The notes under the pieces: model-generated
Told to the model about the DNA's origin: nothing
Seen by the model: only the letters and a program-made list of their open reading frames with translations
Database searches by the model: none
Position numbers and translations under genes: made by a program
Shown here: piece by piece, positions 47,605-56,788 of the stretch
How the letters are laid out: every line of letters starts with the position of its first letter
Position numbering within the stretch: the first letter of the stretch is position 1
Assembly: GCF_001717955.1 (NCBI RefSeq)
Contig: NZ_CP014168.1
Span: 1,116,001 to 1,180,000 of the forward strand
DNA from: Sphingomonas panacis
GTDB taxonomy: Bacteria; Pseudomonadota; Alphaproteobacteria; Sphingomonadales; Sphingomonadaceae
Direction: 5' to 3'
DNA: 64,000 nt

Positions 47605-48398
47605 CAGGCGAACAGCGGCACGGCAGGATCGGGCAGCGACAGAGCGTTCATCATCTCGCGCAGCTCCTGCCGCGCGGCGACATGGCTGAGACCCATCTCG
47701 CCGAACGCGCCCGAATCGAGCATCGTGAGCCCCTTGGGGAACAGCTCGCGGTAGATCACGCGCTCGCCGAGGCCGGGGATGATGCGGAAGCCGACGCGCT
47801 TGGAAAGCTGGTCGAGCGCCTCCGACACGCGCCGCATGTTGCGCGCCTCGATATGCTGGACGCGGTTGCGCAGCACCACCCAGTCGATCGTCGCCCCGTC
47901 GGTGCGCGCCCGCACCTTGCGCGCCTCCCAGATCAGTTCGGCGTAGAAGCTCGGTCGAGTCACCTTGTAGGTGTCGGGATCGACCTGGCCGATCAGGTCG
48001 AAATCGACGAAACTGTCGTTCATCGGCGTGACCAGCGTGTCGGCGCGTTGCGCCGCAAGGCGTGCGAAGGGATCGTCGCGGCCCGGCGTGTCGATGACGA
48101 GGAAGTCGCTATCCTCCGACAGCGATGCGAACAATTCCTCGAACTTCGCGTCGGTCTTGCCGTCATGCGTGGCGTGACGCGGCGTGATGAGTTCGCGCTC
48201 GGTGCGTTTAGCCGTCACCGCGCGATTGTCGAGATAGCGCCCCACCGTGCGCTGGCGATGATCGAGATCGAACGCGGCGACGCGGCCGCCCTTCATCGCC
48301 AGAGCGATGGCGACATGGACGGCTGTGGTCGATTTTCCCGTGCCGCCCTTTTCGTTGGCGAACACGATGATGTGCGGCTTTTTCCCGTCACCCGGCAA
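47604..48398 (-). CDS. mipZ: Division-plane positioning ATPase MipZ
   Basis: A 264-residue ParA-like ATPase that forms a gradient from ParB at the poles and inhibits FtsZ near them, setting the division site at midcell. The deviant Walker A is FANEKGGTGKSTTAVHVA, followed by DLDHRQRTVGRYLDNR, a MipZ-type feature, and VIDTPGRDDPFARLAAQRAD. Unlike ParA it keeps long charged insertions and ends LREMMNAL. It is the first gene of the block; panC is divergent, with 79 bp between. Confidence 0.93.
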   Translation of the reverse strand: MPGDGKKPHIIVFANEKGGTGKSTTAVHVAIALAMKGGRVAAFDLDHRQRTVGRYLDNRAVTAKRTERELITPRHATHDGKTDAKFEELFASLSEDSDFLVIDTPGRDDPFARLAAQRADTLVTPMNDSFVDFDLIGQVDPDTYKVTRPSFYAELIWEARKVRARTDGATIDWVVLRNRVQHIEARNMRRVSEALDQLSKRVGFRIIPGLGERVIYRELFPKGLTMLDSGAFGEMGLSHVAARQELREMMNALSLPDPAVPLFA

Positions 48399-48477
48399 TG
48401 TCTTAAATTCCTCTTATTGCCCGTTCGGGCTACCGCCCATAGAAGGCCGGGCCATTCTTACCGGAGGCTCGACGCCC

Positions 48478-49329
48478 GTGCAAACCATCCGTCAGATCGC
48501 CATGCTGCGCGACGCCATCGCCGCCTTCCGCGCCGCCGGGGAGTCGGTTGCGCTGGTGCCGACGATGGGCGCGCTCCACGCCGGCCATATCGCGCTGATC
48601 GAGGCGGCGAAGCGGCCGGGGCGGCGGATCGTCGCGTCGATCTTCGTCAACCCGCGCCAGTTCGGCGCGGGCGAGGATCTGGCGCGCTATCCCCGCCGCG
48701 AGGCCACCGATTCGCAGATGCTCACGCGCGCCGGCTGCGACGTGCTGTGGGCGCCGGCCGTCGAGGAGATGTATCCGAACGGCTTCGCCACCACCATCTC
48801 GGTCACGGGCGTGAGTGACGGCCTCGATGGCGCCGCGCGACCCGGCCATTTCGACGGCGTCGCGACCGTCGTGGCCAAATTGTTCAACCAGGTCCGGCCC
48901 GATGTCGCGGTGTTCGGCGAGAAGGATTTCCAGCAACTCGCGGTGATCCGCCGGATGGTCGCCGATCTCGATTTCGGCATCGAAATCCTCGGCGTGCCGA
49001 CCCAGCGCGAGGACGACGGCCTCGCGCTGTCTTCGCGCAACATCTATCTCGACGAGGCTGAACGGCCTCGCGCCGTCGCGCTGCCACGCGCGCTCGGCGT
49101 CGCGGCGCGCGAGATCGGGCGTGGCGGAGACGTCGCCACGGCGATGGCGGGCGCACACGACATGCTGAGCGCGGCGGGCTTCGTGATCGACTATGTCGCG
49201 CTGGTCGATGCCGAGACGCTCACCGAACATCCCGAGCCGGGCCGGCCGCTGCGGCTGCTCGCCGCCGCGCGGCTCGGCGCGACCCGCCTGATCGACAATG
49301 TCGCAGTGGACATGCAGGCCAGCGCCTGA
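48478..49329 (+). CDS. panC: Pantothenate synthetase
   Basis: A 283-residue enzyme that condenses pantoate with beta-alanine using ATP. GTG 48478 has GGAGG nine bases upstream and gives a normal N-terminus; an upstream start is in the divergent mipZ region. The HIGH-like motif is VPTMGALHAGHIALIEAAK, followed by SIFVNPRQFGAGEDLARYPR, HFDGVATVVAKLFNQV, VFGEKDFQQLAVIRRM and ALSSRNIYL. panB is not present here. Confidence 0.96.
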   Translation: MQTIRQIAMLRDAIAAFRAAGESVALVPTMGALHAGHIALIEAAKRPGRRIVASIFVNPRQFGAGEDLARYPRREATDSQMLTRAGCDVLWAPAVEEMYPNGFATTISVTGVSDGLDGAARPGHFDGVATVVAKLFNQVRPDVAVFGEKDFQQLAVIRRMVADLDFGIEILGVPTQREDDGLALSSRNIYLDEAERPRAVALPRALGVAAREIGRGGDVATAMAGAHDMLSAAGFVIDYVALVDAETLTEHPEPGRPLRLLAAARLGATRLIDNVAVDMQASA

Positions 49330-49344
49330 CCGCGACGTTTATGC

Positions 49345-49359
49345 TTAAGCGCCATTAAC
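49345..49359 (+). promoter_or_regulatory. CtrA-like half-site pair upstream of the Sel1 gene
   Basis: TTAAGCGCCATTAAC has two TTAA half-sites, the second in a CATTAACC context typical of CtrA sites. The spacer is six bases where the Caulobacter consensus has seven, so this may be a half-site only. It lies about 65 bp upstream of the Sel1-repeat gene start. Confidence 0.35.
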
Positions 49360-49424
49360 CCTTTTTTCAGCGATGCCGCGCGATACTCACCCCAAGAACC
49401 GAAAGATAAAGGGGTGAAGGGACG

Positions 49425-49721
49425 ATGGGCAGCAACCGGAAGAGTGCGCAATTCCTCCTCGATAGCCGTATCGCGGATGCCACGCGCGGCGATGCGACCG
49501 CGCTGTACGAACTCGGCATGGTCTATTCGAGCGGCACCGCCGGCATCGGCGTCGATCTGGTCGAAGCGCACAAATGGTTCAACCTCGCCGCGATCAACGG
49601 CAGCGAAGCGGCAATGGCGTGCCGCAGCGAAATCGCCGGGGACATGAGCGCGCGCGAGATCGCGGTCGCGCAAAGGGCCGCGCGGGCGTGGCTGACGACG
49701 AGCGCCCGCCACGCCGCCTGA
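49425..49721 (+). CDS. Small Sel1-repeat protein
   Basis: A 98-residue cytoplasmic protein with about one and a half Sel1-type TPR repeats: DATALYELGMVYSSGTAGIGVDLVEAHKWFNLAAINGSEAA, followed by a C-terminal helix with AREIAVAQRAARAWL. The repeats usually mediate protein binding. GAAGGGAC precedes the ATG as ribosome site. It appears single-gene, converging with topA (six bases apart). A CtrA-like motif upstream hints at cell-cycle control; its partner is unknown. Confidence 0.85.
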   Translation: MGSNRKSAQFLLDSRIADATRGDATALYELGMVYSSGTAGIGVDLVEAHKWFNLAAINGSEAAMACRSEIAGDMSAREIAVAQRAARAWLTTSARHAA

Positions 49722-49727
49722 CCGGGG

Positions 49728-52301
49728 TCAGGCTTTCTTCGCGACCTTGGGCGCCGCCTTCTTGGCGGGTGCCTTGGCGGTCTTTGCGGCCGCCGGCTTC
49801 TTGGCAGCAGCCTTTTTCGCGGGCGCCTTCTTCTTGGGCTTGGCCGGTGCGGCGGCCGCGCGCGCGTCGATCAGTTGCGCGGCTTCCTCAAGCGTCAGCG
49901 CGTCCTTTTCGATCGACTTGGGCAGAGTCGCATTGGTCTCGCCATCGGTGACATAGGCGCCATAGCGGCCCTCCATCAGCTTGATCTCCGCCTCGGTGCG
50001 CGGATGCTTGCCGAGCACCTTCAAGGGCTCGCGCGCCGCGCCACGCTGCGGACGCCCGCCGCCTGCGGCCGCTTCGGCGAGCTTGACCACCGCCGCGTTC
50101 ATACCGGTCTCGAACACCTCCGCCGTCGAGGTCAGCCGCGCGTACTTGCCGTCATGGACCAGATACGGACCATAGCGCCCGATCGCCGCATTGATCGGCT
50201 GGCCGGTCTCGGGATGCGTCCCGATCGTGCGCGGCAGTGACAGCAGCTTCAGCGCCCATTCGAGATCGAGTTCAGGCACGTCCTTGGGGATAGACGCGCG
50301 CTTCGCTTCCTTGCCGTCGCCAAGCTGGATGTACGGCCCGAACCGCCCGGATTTGCGTTCGACCGGCAGGCCGGTCTCAGGATCATTGCCGAGAATTTCG
50401 TTCTCGAGCGCGGCGCCATCCTCGGCCGCCCCGCCCTGGCCGAAGCGGCGGGTGTATTTGCACTCGGGGTAGTTGGAGCACGCCACGAACGCGCCGAACT
50501 TGCCGCCGCGCAGCGCGAGCTGCCCCGCGCCGCAGCTCGGGCACAGCCGCGGATCGCCGCCATCGGCCCGTTCGGGGAACAGATAGGGCGCGAGGAACTT
50601 GTCGAGTTCCGCGGTCACTTCGGACGGCTTCTGCTCCATCACTTCGGTGGTGCGCGGTTTGAAGTCCTTCCAGAACGCTTCGAGCACCGCCTGCCACTGC
50701 GCGCGTCCGCCCGAAACCTCGTCGAGTTCGTCCTCCAGGCCGGCGGTGAAATCGTAACCGACATAGCGTTCGAAGAAGCGTTCGAGGAACGCCGTCACCA
50801 GTCGCCCGCTCTCCTCGGCGAAGAAGCGGTTCTTCTCGGTGCGGACGTAGGAGCGATCCTTGAGCGTCTTGATGATTGACGCATAGGTCGAGGGCCGGCC
50901 GATGCCGAGTTCCTCGAGCCGCTTGACAAGGCTCGCCTCCGAGAAGCGCGGCGGCGGCTGGGTGAAATGCTGCTCGGCATCGACCGCCTTCTTGGCCGGC
51001 GCATCGCCGTCACGCATGCGGGGGAGGCGGCGGGCGTCCTCGTCCTGGCTGTCGTCGGTGCCTTCCTCGTACAGCGCGAGATAACCGGGGAACAGCACGA
51101 CCTGCCCGGTGGCGCGCAAGGCGGTGCGTCCGGTGCCCTCGGCCAGTTCGACCGTGGTGCGCTCGAGCCGCGCCGATGCCATCTGGCTGGCGAGCGCACG
51201 CTTCCAGATCAGATCGTACAACCGGCCATGATCGCCAGCGCCGGCGCGGTCCTTGCTGAAATCGGTCGGGCGGATCGCCTCGTGGGCTTCCTGCGCGTTC
51301 TTCGCCTTCGACGTATACTGGCGCGGCTTGTCGGGCACGTAGCCAGCGTCATAGCGGTTGGCGATCGCGAGCCGCGCGGCGGAAATGGCGCTGCCGTCCA
51401 TCTGCACGCCGTCGGTCCGCATATAGGTGATCGCGCCGTCTTCGTAGAGGCTCTGCGCGATCCGCATCGTGTGATCGGCCGAGAAGCCGAGCTTGCGCGC
51501 GGCCTCCTGCTGCAAGGTCGAGGTGGTGAACGGCGGCGGCGGGTTGCGCGTGGCGGGCTTGGTCTCGACCGACTGGACGGTGAAATGGCCCTGCTCGACA
51601 TCCGCCTTGGCCCTGAGCGCGGTCCCTTCGTCGCCGATCGACAGGCGATCGATCTTGTCGCCGTTCCAGCGCGTGAGGCGCGCGACGAACGGCGTGCCGT
51701 CCTGCTCCATCTGCGCGGTGACCGACCAATATTCCTGTGCCCGGAACGCCTCGATCTCGCGTTCGCGCTCGACGATCAGCCGGAGTGCGACCGACTGGAC
51801 ACGGCCCGCCGATTTCGCGCCGGGCAGCTTGCGCCACAGCACCGGCGACAGCGTGAAGCCGACCAGATAGTCGAGCGCGCGGCGCGCCCGGTACGCATCG
51901 ATCAGATCGGTATCGAGCTCGCGCGGATGCTTCATCGCCTCGGTGACGGTCGCCTTGGTGATGGCGTTGAACGTCACGCGCTGGACATCCTTGGGCAGCG
52001 CCTTGCGGGCGCGCAGCACCTCCTGCACGTGCCACGAAATCGCTTCGCCCTCGCGATCGGGATCGGTCGCGAGGATCAGACGGTCGGCGTGTTTGGCCTC
52101 GTCGGTGATTGCCTTGAGTTGCCGCGCCTTGTCGGCATAGTTTTCCCACTCCATCGCGAACCCGTCGTCGGGATCGACCGAGCCGTCCTTGGGCGGCAGA
52201 TCGCGGACATGGCCGTAGCTTGCCAGCACCCGGTAATCGGAGCCGAGGTATTTCTCGATGGTTTTCGCCTTGGCGGGCGATTCGACGATGACGAGCTGCA
52301 T
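49728..52301 (-). CDS. topA: DNA topoisomerase I
   Basis: An 857-residue type IA topoisomerase that relaxes negative supercoils. TOPRIM motifs are VIVESPAKAKTIEKYLG and ATDPDREGEAISWHV. The active tyrosine lies in AITYMRTDGVQM, with SAGRVQSVALRL upstream. A zinc-ribbon-type region CPSCGAGQLALRGGKFGAFVACSNYPECKYTR and further C-terminal repeat domains follow. It ends in about 40 residues that are almost only Lys, Ala and Pro, a histone H1-like basic tail. An upstream gap of about 280 bp is shared with rpsD. Confidence 0.97.
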   Translation of the reverse strand: MQLVIVESPAKAKTIEKYLGSDYRVLASYGHVRDLPPKDGSVDPDDGFAMEWENYADKARQLKAITDEAKHADRLILATDPDREGEAISWHVQEVLRARKALPKDVQRVTFNAITKATVTEAMKHPRELDTDLIDAYRARRALDYLVGFTLSPVLWRKLPGAKSAGRVQSVALRLIVEREREIEAFRAQEYWSVTAQMEQDGTPFVARLTRWNGDKIDRLSIGDEGTALRAKADVEQGHFTVQSVETKPATRNPPPPFTTSTLQQEAARKLGFSADHTMRIAQSLYEDGAITYMRTDGVQMDGSAISAARLAIANRYDAGYVPDKPRQYTSKAKNAQEAHEAIRPTDFSKDRAGAGDHGRLYDLIWKRALASQMASARLERTTVELAEGTGRTALRATGQVVLFPGYLALYEEGTDDSQDEDARRLPRMRDGDAPAKKAVDAEQHFTQPPPRFSEASLVKRLEELGIGRPSTYASIIKTLKDRSYVRTEKNRFFAEESGRLVTAFLERFFERYVGYDFTAGLEDELDEVSGGRAQWQAVLEAFWKDFKPRTTEVMEQKPSEVTAELDKFLAPYLFPERADGGDPRLCPSCGAGQLALRGGKFGAFVACSNYPECKYTRRFGQGGAAEDGAALENEILGNDPETGLPVERKSGRFGPYIQLGDGKEAKRASIPKDVPELDLEWALKLLSLPRTIGTHPETGQPINAAIGRYGPYLVHDGKYARLTSTAEVFETGMNAAVVKLAEAAAGGGRPQRGAAREPLKVLGKHPRTEAEIKLMEGRYGAYVTDGETNATLPKSIEKDALTLEEAAQLIDARAAAAPAKPKKKAPAKKAAAKKPAAAKTAKAPAKKAAPKVAKKA

Positions 52302-52416
52302 GGCGTTGGGTCACATCCTTACGTGTACGCGCGAGGGTGGAAGGGTCGGTAGGGTGGCGTCAAGAGCGGCGCTCGCATAGCGCCTGCCGCTCGCTTCGTC
52401 TCGCGGATCGATTGGC

Positions 52417-52445
52417 TTGACTCTTGCGGCCCCCGCCGCTAACCG
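52417..52445 (+). promoter_or_regulatory. Candidate Caulobacter-type promoter of rpsD
   Basis: TTGACTC (52417-52423) is followed after 14 nt by GCTAACCG (52438-52445). This fits the alphaproteobacterial housekeeping consensus TTGACTS-N10-14-GCTANAWC at all but the last positions. It would give a leader of roughly 130 nt before the rpsD ATG. The rest of the 52302-52580 gap shows no other clear element. Confidence 0.55.
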
Positions 52446-52580
52446 CCCGCCTTCGCATTTGGCCCCGCACCCCGGTGAAGCGGCGGCCCCGGTATCATGC
52501 CGGAGCGATTACCGGGATCTGATCGGCACCGTCCTCGTGGCGACGCCGGTCTCGTCATTGGCATTTGCAAGGAATAGAAT

Positions 52581-53195
52581 ATGTCGAAGCGCTCCAGCGC
52601 CAAGCACAAGATCGATCGCCGCATGGGCGAGAACATCTGGGGCCGTCCCAAGTCGCCTGTCAACAAGCGCGAATACGGCCCCGGTCAGCACGGTCAGCGC
52701 CGCAAGGGCAAGGTTTCGGACTTCGGTCTGCAGCTTCGCGCCAAGCAGAAGCTCAAGGGCTATTACGGCGACGTCACCGAGAAGCAGTTCCGCGCCTGCT
52801 ACACCGAAGCCGCGCGCATGAAGGGCGATACCAGCCAGAACCTGATCGGCCTGCTCGAGCAGCGTCTCGACATGATCGTCTACCGCGCCAAGTTCGCGCC
52901 GACGGTGTTCGCCGCGCGCCAGCTCGTTTCGCACGGCCATGTCCGCGTCAACGGCGTGAAGTGCAACATCGCCTCGCGTCGCGTTTTCGCCGGCGAAGAG
53001 ATCACGCTGGGTTCGAAGGCGCAGGAAATGGCGCTGGTGATGGAAGCGCAGGCCTTGTCCGAGCGTGACATCCCCGATTACGTCGCCCCCGATGGCGCCG
53101 CCAAGGTGACCTTCACGCGCGTTCCGACGCTCGACGAAGTGCCCTATCCGGTGAAGATGGAACCGAACCTGGTGGTGGAATTCTACAGCCGCTGA
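52581..53195 (+). CDS. rpsD: 30S ribosomal protein S4
   Basis: A 204-residue primary 16S-binding protein that starts small-subunit assembly. N-terminal [20 protein letters not shown], the [20 protein letters not shown] region, and the S4 RNA-binding domain [36 protein letters not shown] are clear. There are no zinc cysteines, as usual for this C-minus form. AAGGAATAGAAT precedes the start. It is alone, with an intrinsic terminator downstream. Confidence 0.98.
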   Translation: MSKRSSAKHKIDRRMGENIWGRPKSPVNKREYGPGQHGQRRKGKVSDFGLQLRAKQKLKGYYGDVTEKQFRACYTEAARMKGDTSQNLIGLLEQRLDMIVYRAKFAPTVFAARQLVSHGHVRVNGVKCNIASRRVFAGEEITLGSKAQEMALVMEAQALSERDIPDYVAPDGAAKVTFTRVPTLDEVPYPVKMEPNLVVEFYSR

Positions 53196-53283
53196 GGCGA
53201 GGATTTAGCGGCGCTAAATCCAAGCGAACATCAGCGGCTCGGCAGGCGTCGTGGGGTTTCTCCGCGTCGCTTTTTCCGAACCT

Positions 53284-53320
53284 AAAAAAGAGGGCGGCCC
53301 GCAACGGCCGCCCTTTTTTT
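53284..53320 (+). terminator. Intrinsic terminator between rpsD and the S9 peptidase
   Basis: AAAAAAGAGGGCGGCC and GGCCGCCCTTTTTTT form a stem of about 15 bp with one bulged base around a CGCAAC loop, followed by seven T. It lies about 90 bases after the rpsD stop. The A-rich left arm also lets it end transcripts of the convergent peptidase gene. Confidence 0.88.
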
Positions 53321-53340
53321 GTGCCCGGCCTGTCACCCGT

Positions 53341-55326
53341 TCAAGGCGCGGGCGGCAACACCAAGGTCGTGCGCAGAAAGCCGTCCATCTTATCGAGCAT
53401 CTCCGCGCGCACCGCATTGTCCTCGAGTTGGTGGTCGAGCGCGGGAAACTCGACATACGTCACGGCCTTGTGTGCGCCCTTGAGGCGCGATGCCATCAAG
53501 CGCGATTCGGCGACCGCTACGTTGCGATCGAGATCGCCGTGGAACAGCAGCACCGGCGCGATGAACCGGTCGGGATGTTGCGCGGGCGAGCCGGCCGCGA
53601 CATGCGGACCATGGCCGATCTGCGTATCGATGAGCGAATAATTGGTGAAATCGTGCCATTCCTCCCGGCGGCTTTCCAGATCCGTCACCGGAGCGACCGC
53701 GACGATCGCCTTGAACAGTGTCGGATCTAGGACGGCGGATTGCAGCGCGGCATAGCCTCCGTACGACCAGCCGACCACCGCGAGCTTGGCCGGATCGGCG
53801 ATGCCTTGCTTGACCAGCCAGCGCCCGCTGTCGTTCACGTCGCCGATCGCGACCGGCCAGGACTGGAATCCGTTTTTCTCGAAGAAGGCGACGCCATATC
53901 CGGTCGATCCGCGAAAATTGGGCTGCAGCACCGCATAGCCCCGATTGGCGAAGAACTGGGCCAGCCAGTCGAAGCCCCATTCGTCGCGCGCATCGGGGCC
54001 GCCATGCGGCATCACGATCGCCGGTAACCCCTTGGCCGCACCGTTCGGCGGTAGCGTCAGATAGGCCGGAATCGTGGTTCCATCGGCGACGGTCACGGTG
54101 ACAGGCTTGACGCTCGCCAACAGAGTCTTGGCAAGCGCCTGCCGCATCGGCATCAACTCCGCGAGTTTGCGCGTCGCCTTGTCGTAGAGGTAGTACCGTC
54201 CTGGGTCGACGTCGCTGCCCGCGAAGATCACCAGCTTGCTCTCATCCGCCGTGGCATCGACGATGTTGACCAGCGGCAGACCCGGCAACGCCTTGGACAG
54301 CGAGGCGGACAGCTTGGCGAGTTCGGGATCGAAGTACACGGTCTGGCGCTTGTCGGTGGCGAAGCTGACGCCAACCATCCGGTTCTGCCGTCCCACCGAG
54401 ACGAGATCATCGACATCGACATCGGCGCGCGCCAGCACGAGTTCGCGCTTGAGTGACCCATCGAGCGCCACCGAATACAACGCGGTGCGTCCGCCGACCG
54501 TGTCAAAGCCGTAGGCAACATTCTTGTCGCGATCGACCGCGACCGGATCGAACCCCGTGCTGACGCCGCCGGTCTGCTTGACGGTGCCGAGCGGCTTCCA
54601 CTCACGGCTGTCGGGCGTGCGGTACAGGACCGTAACCGTGTCCTTCATGTAGCCCGTGTTGGTTTCGCCGCGCACTTCCATGATCCGCACCGTGCCGTGG
54701 CCATCGCTGATATAGGCCTCGGCGCCTCCGCGCGGCGGCTCCACCATGGTGTGTCTCAGGGTGACGGTGTCGATGCGATCGACGCCGAGGCCGTTCCTGG
54801 TGGAGGCGACGATGCTGCCTGTCGTCGCCTCGGGAAGATAGTTGTGCGTCATTAACACGCTGCCGTCGGCTTTGTCGGCCTGCCAGTCGATGATCTCGCC
54901 GCCACCCAGCGAAAATCCGAGCGTGCGGTCGTTGGTGCGTGCGCTCAGCATGGTCACGCGCTTGCCATCGGCGTCGAGCGCGAAGATGCGCGAGAATGGC
55001 AATATGCGCCGCGTGCTGTCCGCAACCACCATGTAGACCGCGCATGTCAGTCGCGTATCGGTGGTCCAATGGCACGATTGTACACGATCGGGATTTCCCG
55101 AGGATGCGGTGATCGCCTTCAACTCACCGGTCGCCACGGTCGCGATGATGACCGCATCGCCGCGCGTGCCGGTTGGCGCGATATAGGCGATCCGTTTGCC
55201 GTCAGGCGATATGCTGATTTGGCGGACGTCTTCGCGTGCGCTAAATTTCGTCGCCGCATCGCTGGCCGCCCCCGCCTGCGTTGCGACCGACGCGAGCGCG
55301 AGCGCCCCCCAGAGTTCCCGTTTCAT
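53341..55326 (-). CDS. Exported S9-family prolyl oligopeptidase-like peptidase
   Basis: A 661-residue serine peptidase. ATG 55326 gives a signal peptide (about 1-20); the upstream extension in the same frame lacks one. Residues about 35-400 form a beta-propeller, and the alpha/beta hydrolase domain has nucleophile Ser 521 in VVGWSYGGYAAL, Asp 600 in FHGDLDRNVAV and His 632 in FPALDHQLED. It should cut peptides, often X-Pro or acyl-peptides, in the periplasm. It is separated from galM by a 240-bp gap with a parS palindrome. Confidence 0.92.
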   Translation of the reverse strand: MKRELWGALALASVATQAGAASDAATKFSAREDVRQISISPDGKRIAYIAPTGTRGDAVIIATVATGELKAITASSGNPDRVQSCHWTTDTRLTCAVYMVVADSTRRILPFSRIFALDADGKRVTMLSARTNDRTLGFSLGGGEIIDWQADKADGSVLMTHNYLPEATTGSIVASTRNGLGVDRIDTVTLRHTMVEPPRGGAEAYISDGHGTVRIMEVRGETNTGYMKDTVTVLYRTPDSREWKPLGTVKQTGGVSTGFDPVAVDRDKNVAYGFDTVGGRTALYSVALDGSLKRELVLARADVDVDDLVSVGRQNRMVGVSFATDKRQTVYFDPELAKLSASLSKALPGLPLVNIVDATADESKLVIFAGSDVDPGRYYLYDKATRKLAELMPMRQALAKTLLASVKPVTVTVADGTTIPAYLTLPPNGAAKGLPAIVMPHGGPDARDEWGFDWLAQFFANRGYAVLQPNFRGSTGYGVAFFEKNGFQSWPVAIGDVNDSGRWLVKQGIADPAKLAVVGWSYGGYAALQSAVLDPTLFKAIVAVAPVTDLESRREEWHDFTNYSLIDTQIGHGPHVAAGSPAQHPDRFIAPVLLFHGDLDRNVAVAESRLMASRLKGAHKAVTYVEFPALDHQLEDNAVRAEMLDKMDGFLRTTLVLPPAP

Positions 55327-55540
55327 GCTGCCCCCAAAATTCCCCTGCAAAGGGGATAGCCGTGGGTACAAACCGCGTAAAGCGTGCCGAGAATGGCGGC
55401 CGGGCGTCGTGAATGCCTGCCGGGAGCCGCTAGGTTCGCGCAGTCACGCGGGATCGTCGGAGTGGATGGCGCTGGCATCCACGCGGTCATCAGCCGGGAG
55501 ACTGCTGTCGCTGCCCGGCGCGGTGCGCTCGCGCCGGGCG

Positions 55541-55554
55541 GTTCCACGTGGAAC
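55541..55554. promoter_or_regulatory. parS-like site (perfect palindrome), between S9 peptidase and galM
   Basis: GTTCCACGTGGAAC occurs a third time as a perfect palindrome, in the gap between the galM stop and the S9 peptidase start. It lies about 30 kb right of the probable oriC and 38 kb from parAB, so it could extend the ParB domain to the right replichore. Functional binding is not proven. Confidence 0.75.
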
Positions 55555-55565
55555 GCGCGCCAGGA

Positions 55566-56714
55566 TCAGCGCGGCGCGACCGACAGTTTGAAGATCATCT
55601 CGCTGTGATAGGGCTTGCCCGGATCGACCCGCGCCGAGACGAAATCGGGATGGTTGGGCGAGTCCGGGAATTTCTGCGGTTCGAGCGATACCGAATCGCC
55701 CATCCGGTAGACATGGCCACCCTTGCCGACGAACGTACCGTCGAGGAAGTTGGCGGTGTAGAATTGCACGCCCGGCTCGGTGCTCAGCACCTCGAGCACA
55801 CGGCCCGAGGCCGGGTCTTCGAGCCGCGCCGCGAGCTGCGGCGTCGCGGTCAGGCCCTTGTCGAGCGCGAAATTGTGATCGTAGCCCTGGCCGAAGCGGA
55901 TCTGTTCGTCACGACCGTCGCGAATGCCGTCGGCGATCACGCGCGGTTTGCGGAAATCGAACACTGTGCCCGCGACCGGGCGGCGTTCGCCGGTCGGGAT
56001 CAGGTGAGCATCGACCGGCGTATAGCTCTGTGCGGGAATCACCAGCGTGTGGAAGGTCGCGCCTGCCGGTGCGCCTTCGCCGGCGAGGTTGAAGAAGCTG
56101 TGGTTGGTGATGTTGACCACGGTCGGCTTGGTGGTCTTGGCGTCATAGCTGACCTTGAGCGCGCCGGTTTCGTCGAGCGCATAGGTCACGGTCACGTCGA
56201 GCGCGCCGGGATAGCCCGCGTCACCATCGGGGCTGGAGAACGCGAGCACCACCGATGCGACCGGACCCGACTTGACCGAGACGATCTTCCAGAGCTGCTT
56301 GTCGAAGCCCTTGCCGCCGCCGTGGAGCGAATTAACCCTGTCGTTGAGCGGCAGTTGATAAGTCTTGCCGTCGAGCGTGAAGCGGCCGCCGGCGATGCGA
56401 TTGGCATAGCGGCCGATGGTCGCGCCGAAATAATTGGGATGGCTCTGGTAGGTCGCCGCGTCGTCATAGCCGAGCGCGACATCGGCGAGCTTGCCGTCGC
56501 GATCCGGCCCGATCAGCGACTGGAGTGTCGCGCCATACGTGAGGATGCGTGCCGAGACGCCGTGGCCGTTCGAGAGCGTGATCGCCTCGATCGCCGATCC
56601 GTCGGCGAGCTTGCCGGCCGCTTCGCGCTTGGCGTCCGCCGCGATCGCCGCATAGGGCGTAAGAGCGGTAGCGGCGGCCAGTGCCGCCACGCCGACGCGC
56701 ATCATCTTCAGCAT
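55566..56714 (-). CDS. galM: Exported aldose 1-epimerase
   Basis: A 382-residue mutarotase of the GalM family with a signal peptide (about 1-26, ending AIAA). Catalytic features are NYFGATIGRYANRIAGGRF, the SLHGGGKGFDKQLW loop with its histidine, NITNHSFFNLAGEG and VQFYTANFLDG. It converts beta to alpha anomers of hexoses or pentoses, here probably arabinose or galactose. It lies 74 bp downstream of the regulator gene on the same strand and may share its transcript. Its periplasmic location fits the exported glycosidases across the regulator. Confidence 0.92.
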   Translation of the reverse strand: MLKMMRVGVAALAAATALTPYAAIAADAKREAAGKLADGSAIEAITLSNGHGVSARILTYGATLQSLIGPDRDGKLADVALGYDDAATYQSHPNYFGATIGRYANRIAGGRFTLDGKTYQLPLNDRVNSLHGGGKGFDKQLWKIVSVKSGPVASVVLAFSSPDGDAGYPGALDVTVTYALDETGALKVSYDAKTTKPTVVNITNHSFFNLAGEGAPAGATFHTLVIPAQSYTPVDAHLIPTGERRPVAGTVFDFRKPRVIADGIRDGRDEQIRFGQGYDHNFALDKGLTATPQLAARLEDPASGRVLEVLSTEPGVQFYTANFLDGTFVGKGGHVYRMGDSVSLEPQKFPDSPNHPDFVSARVDPGKPYHSEMIFKLSVAPR

Positions 56715-56788
56715 CCTCTGTGTTCCTTCATAGAGCGCCTGAGCAATGCGGCGCCGTTTGCATGCGGCTTATAGTCGGACCAAAATTG

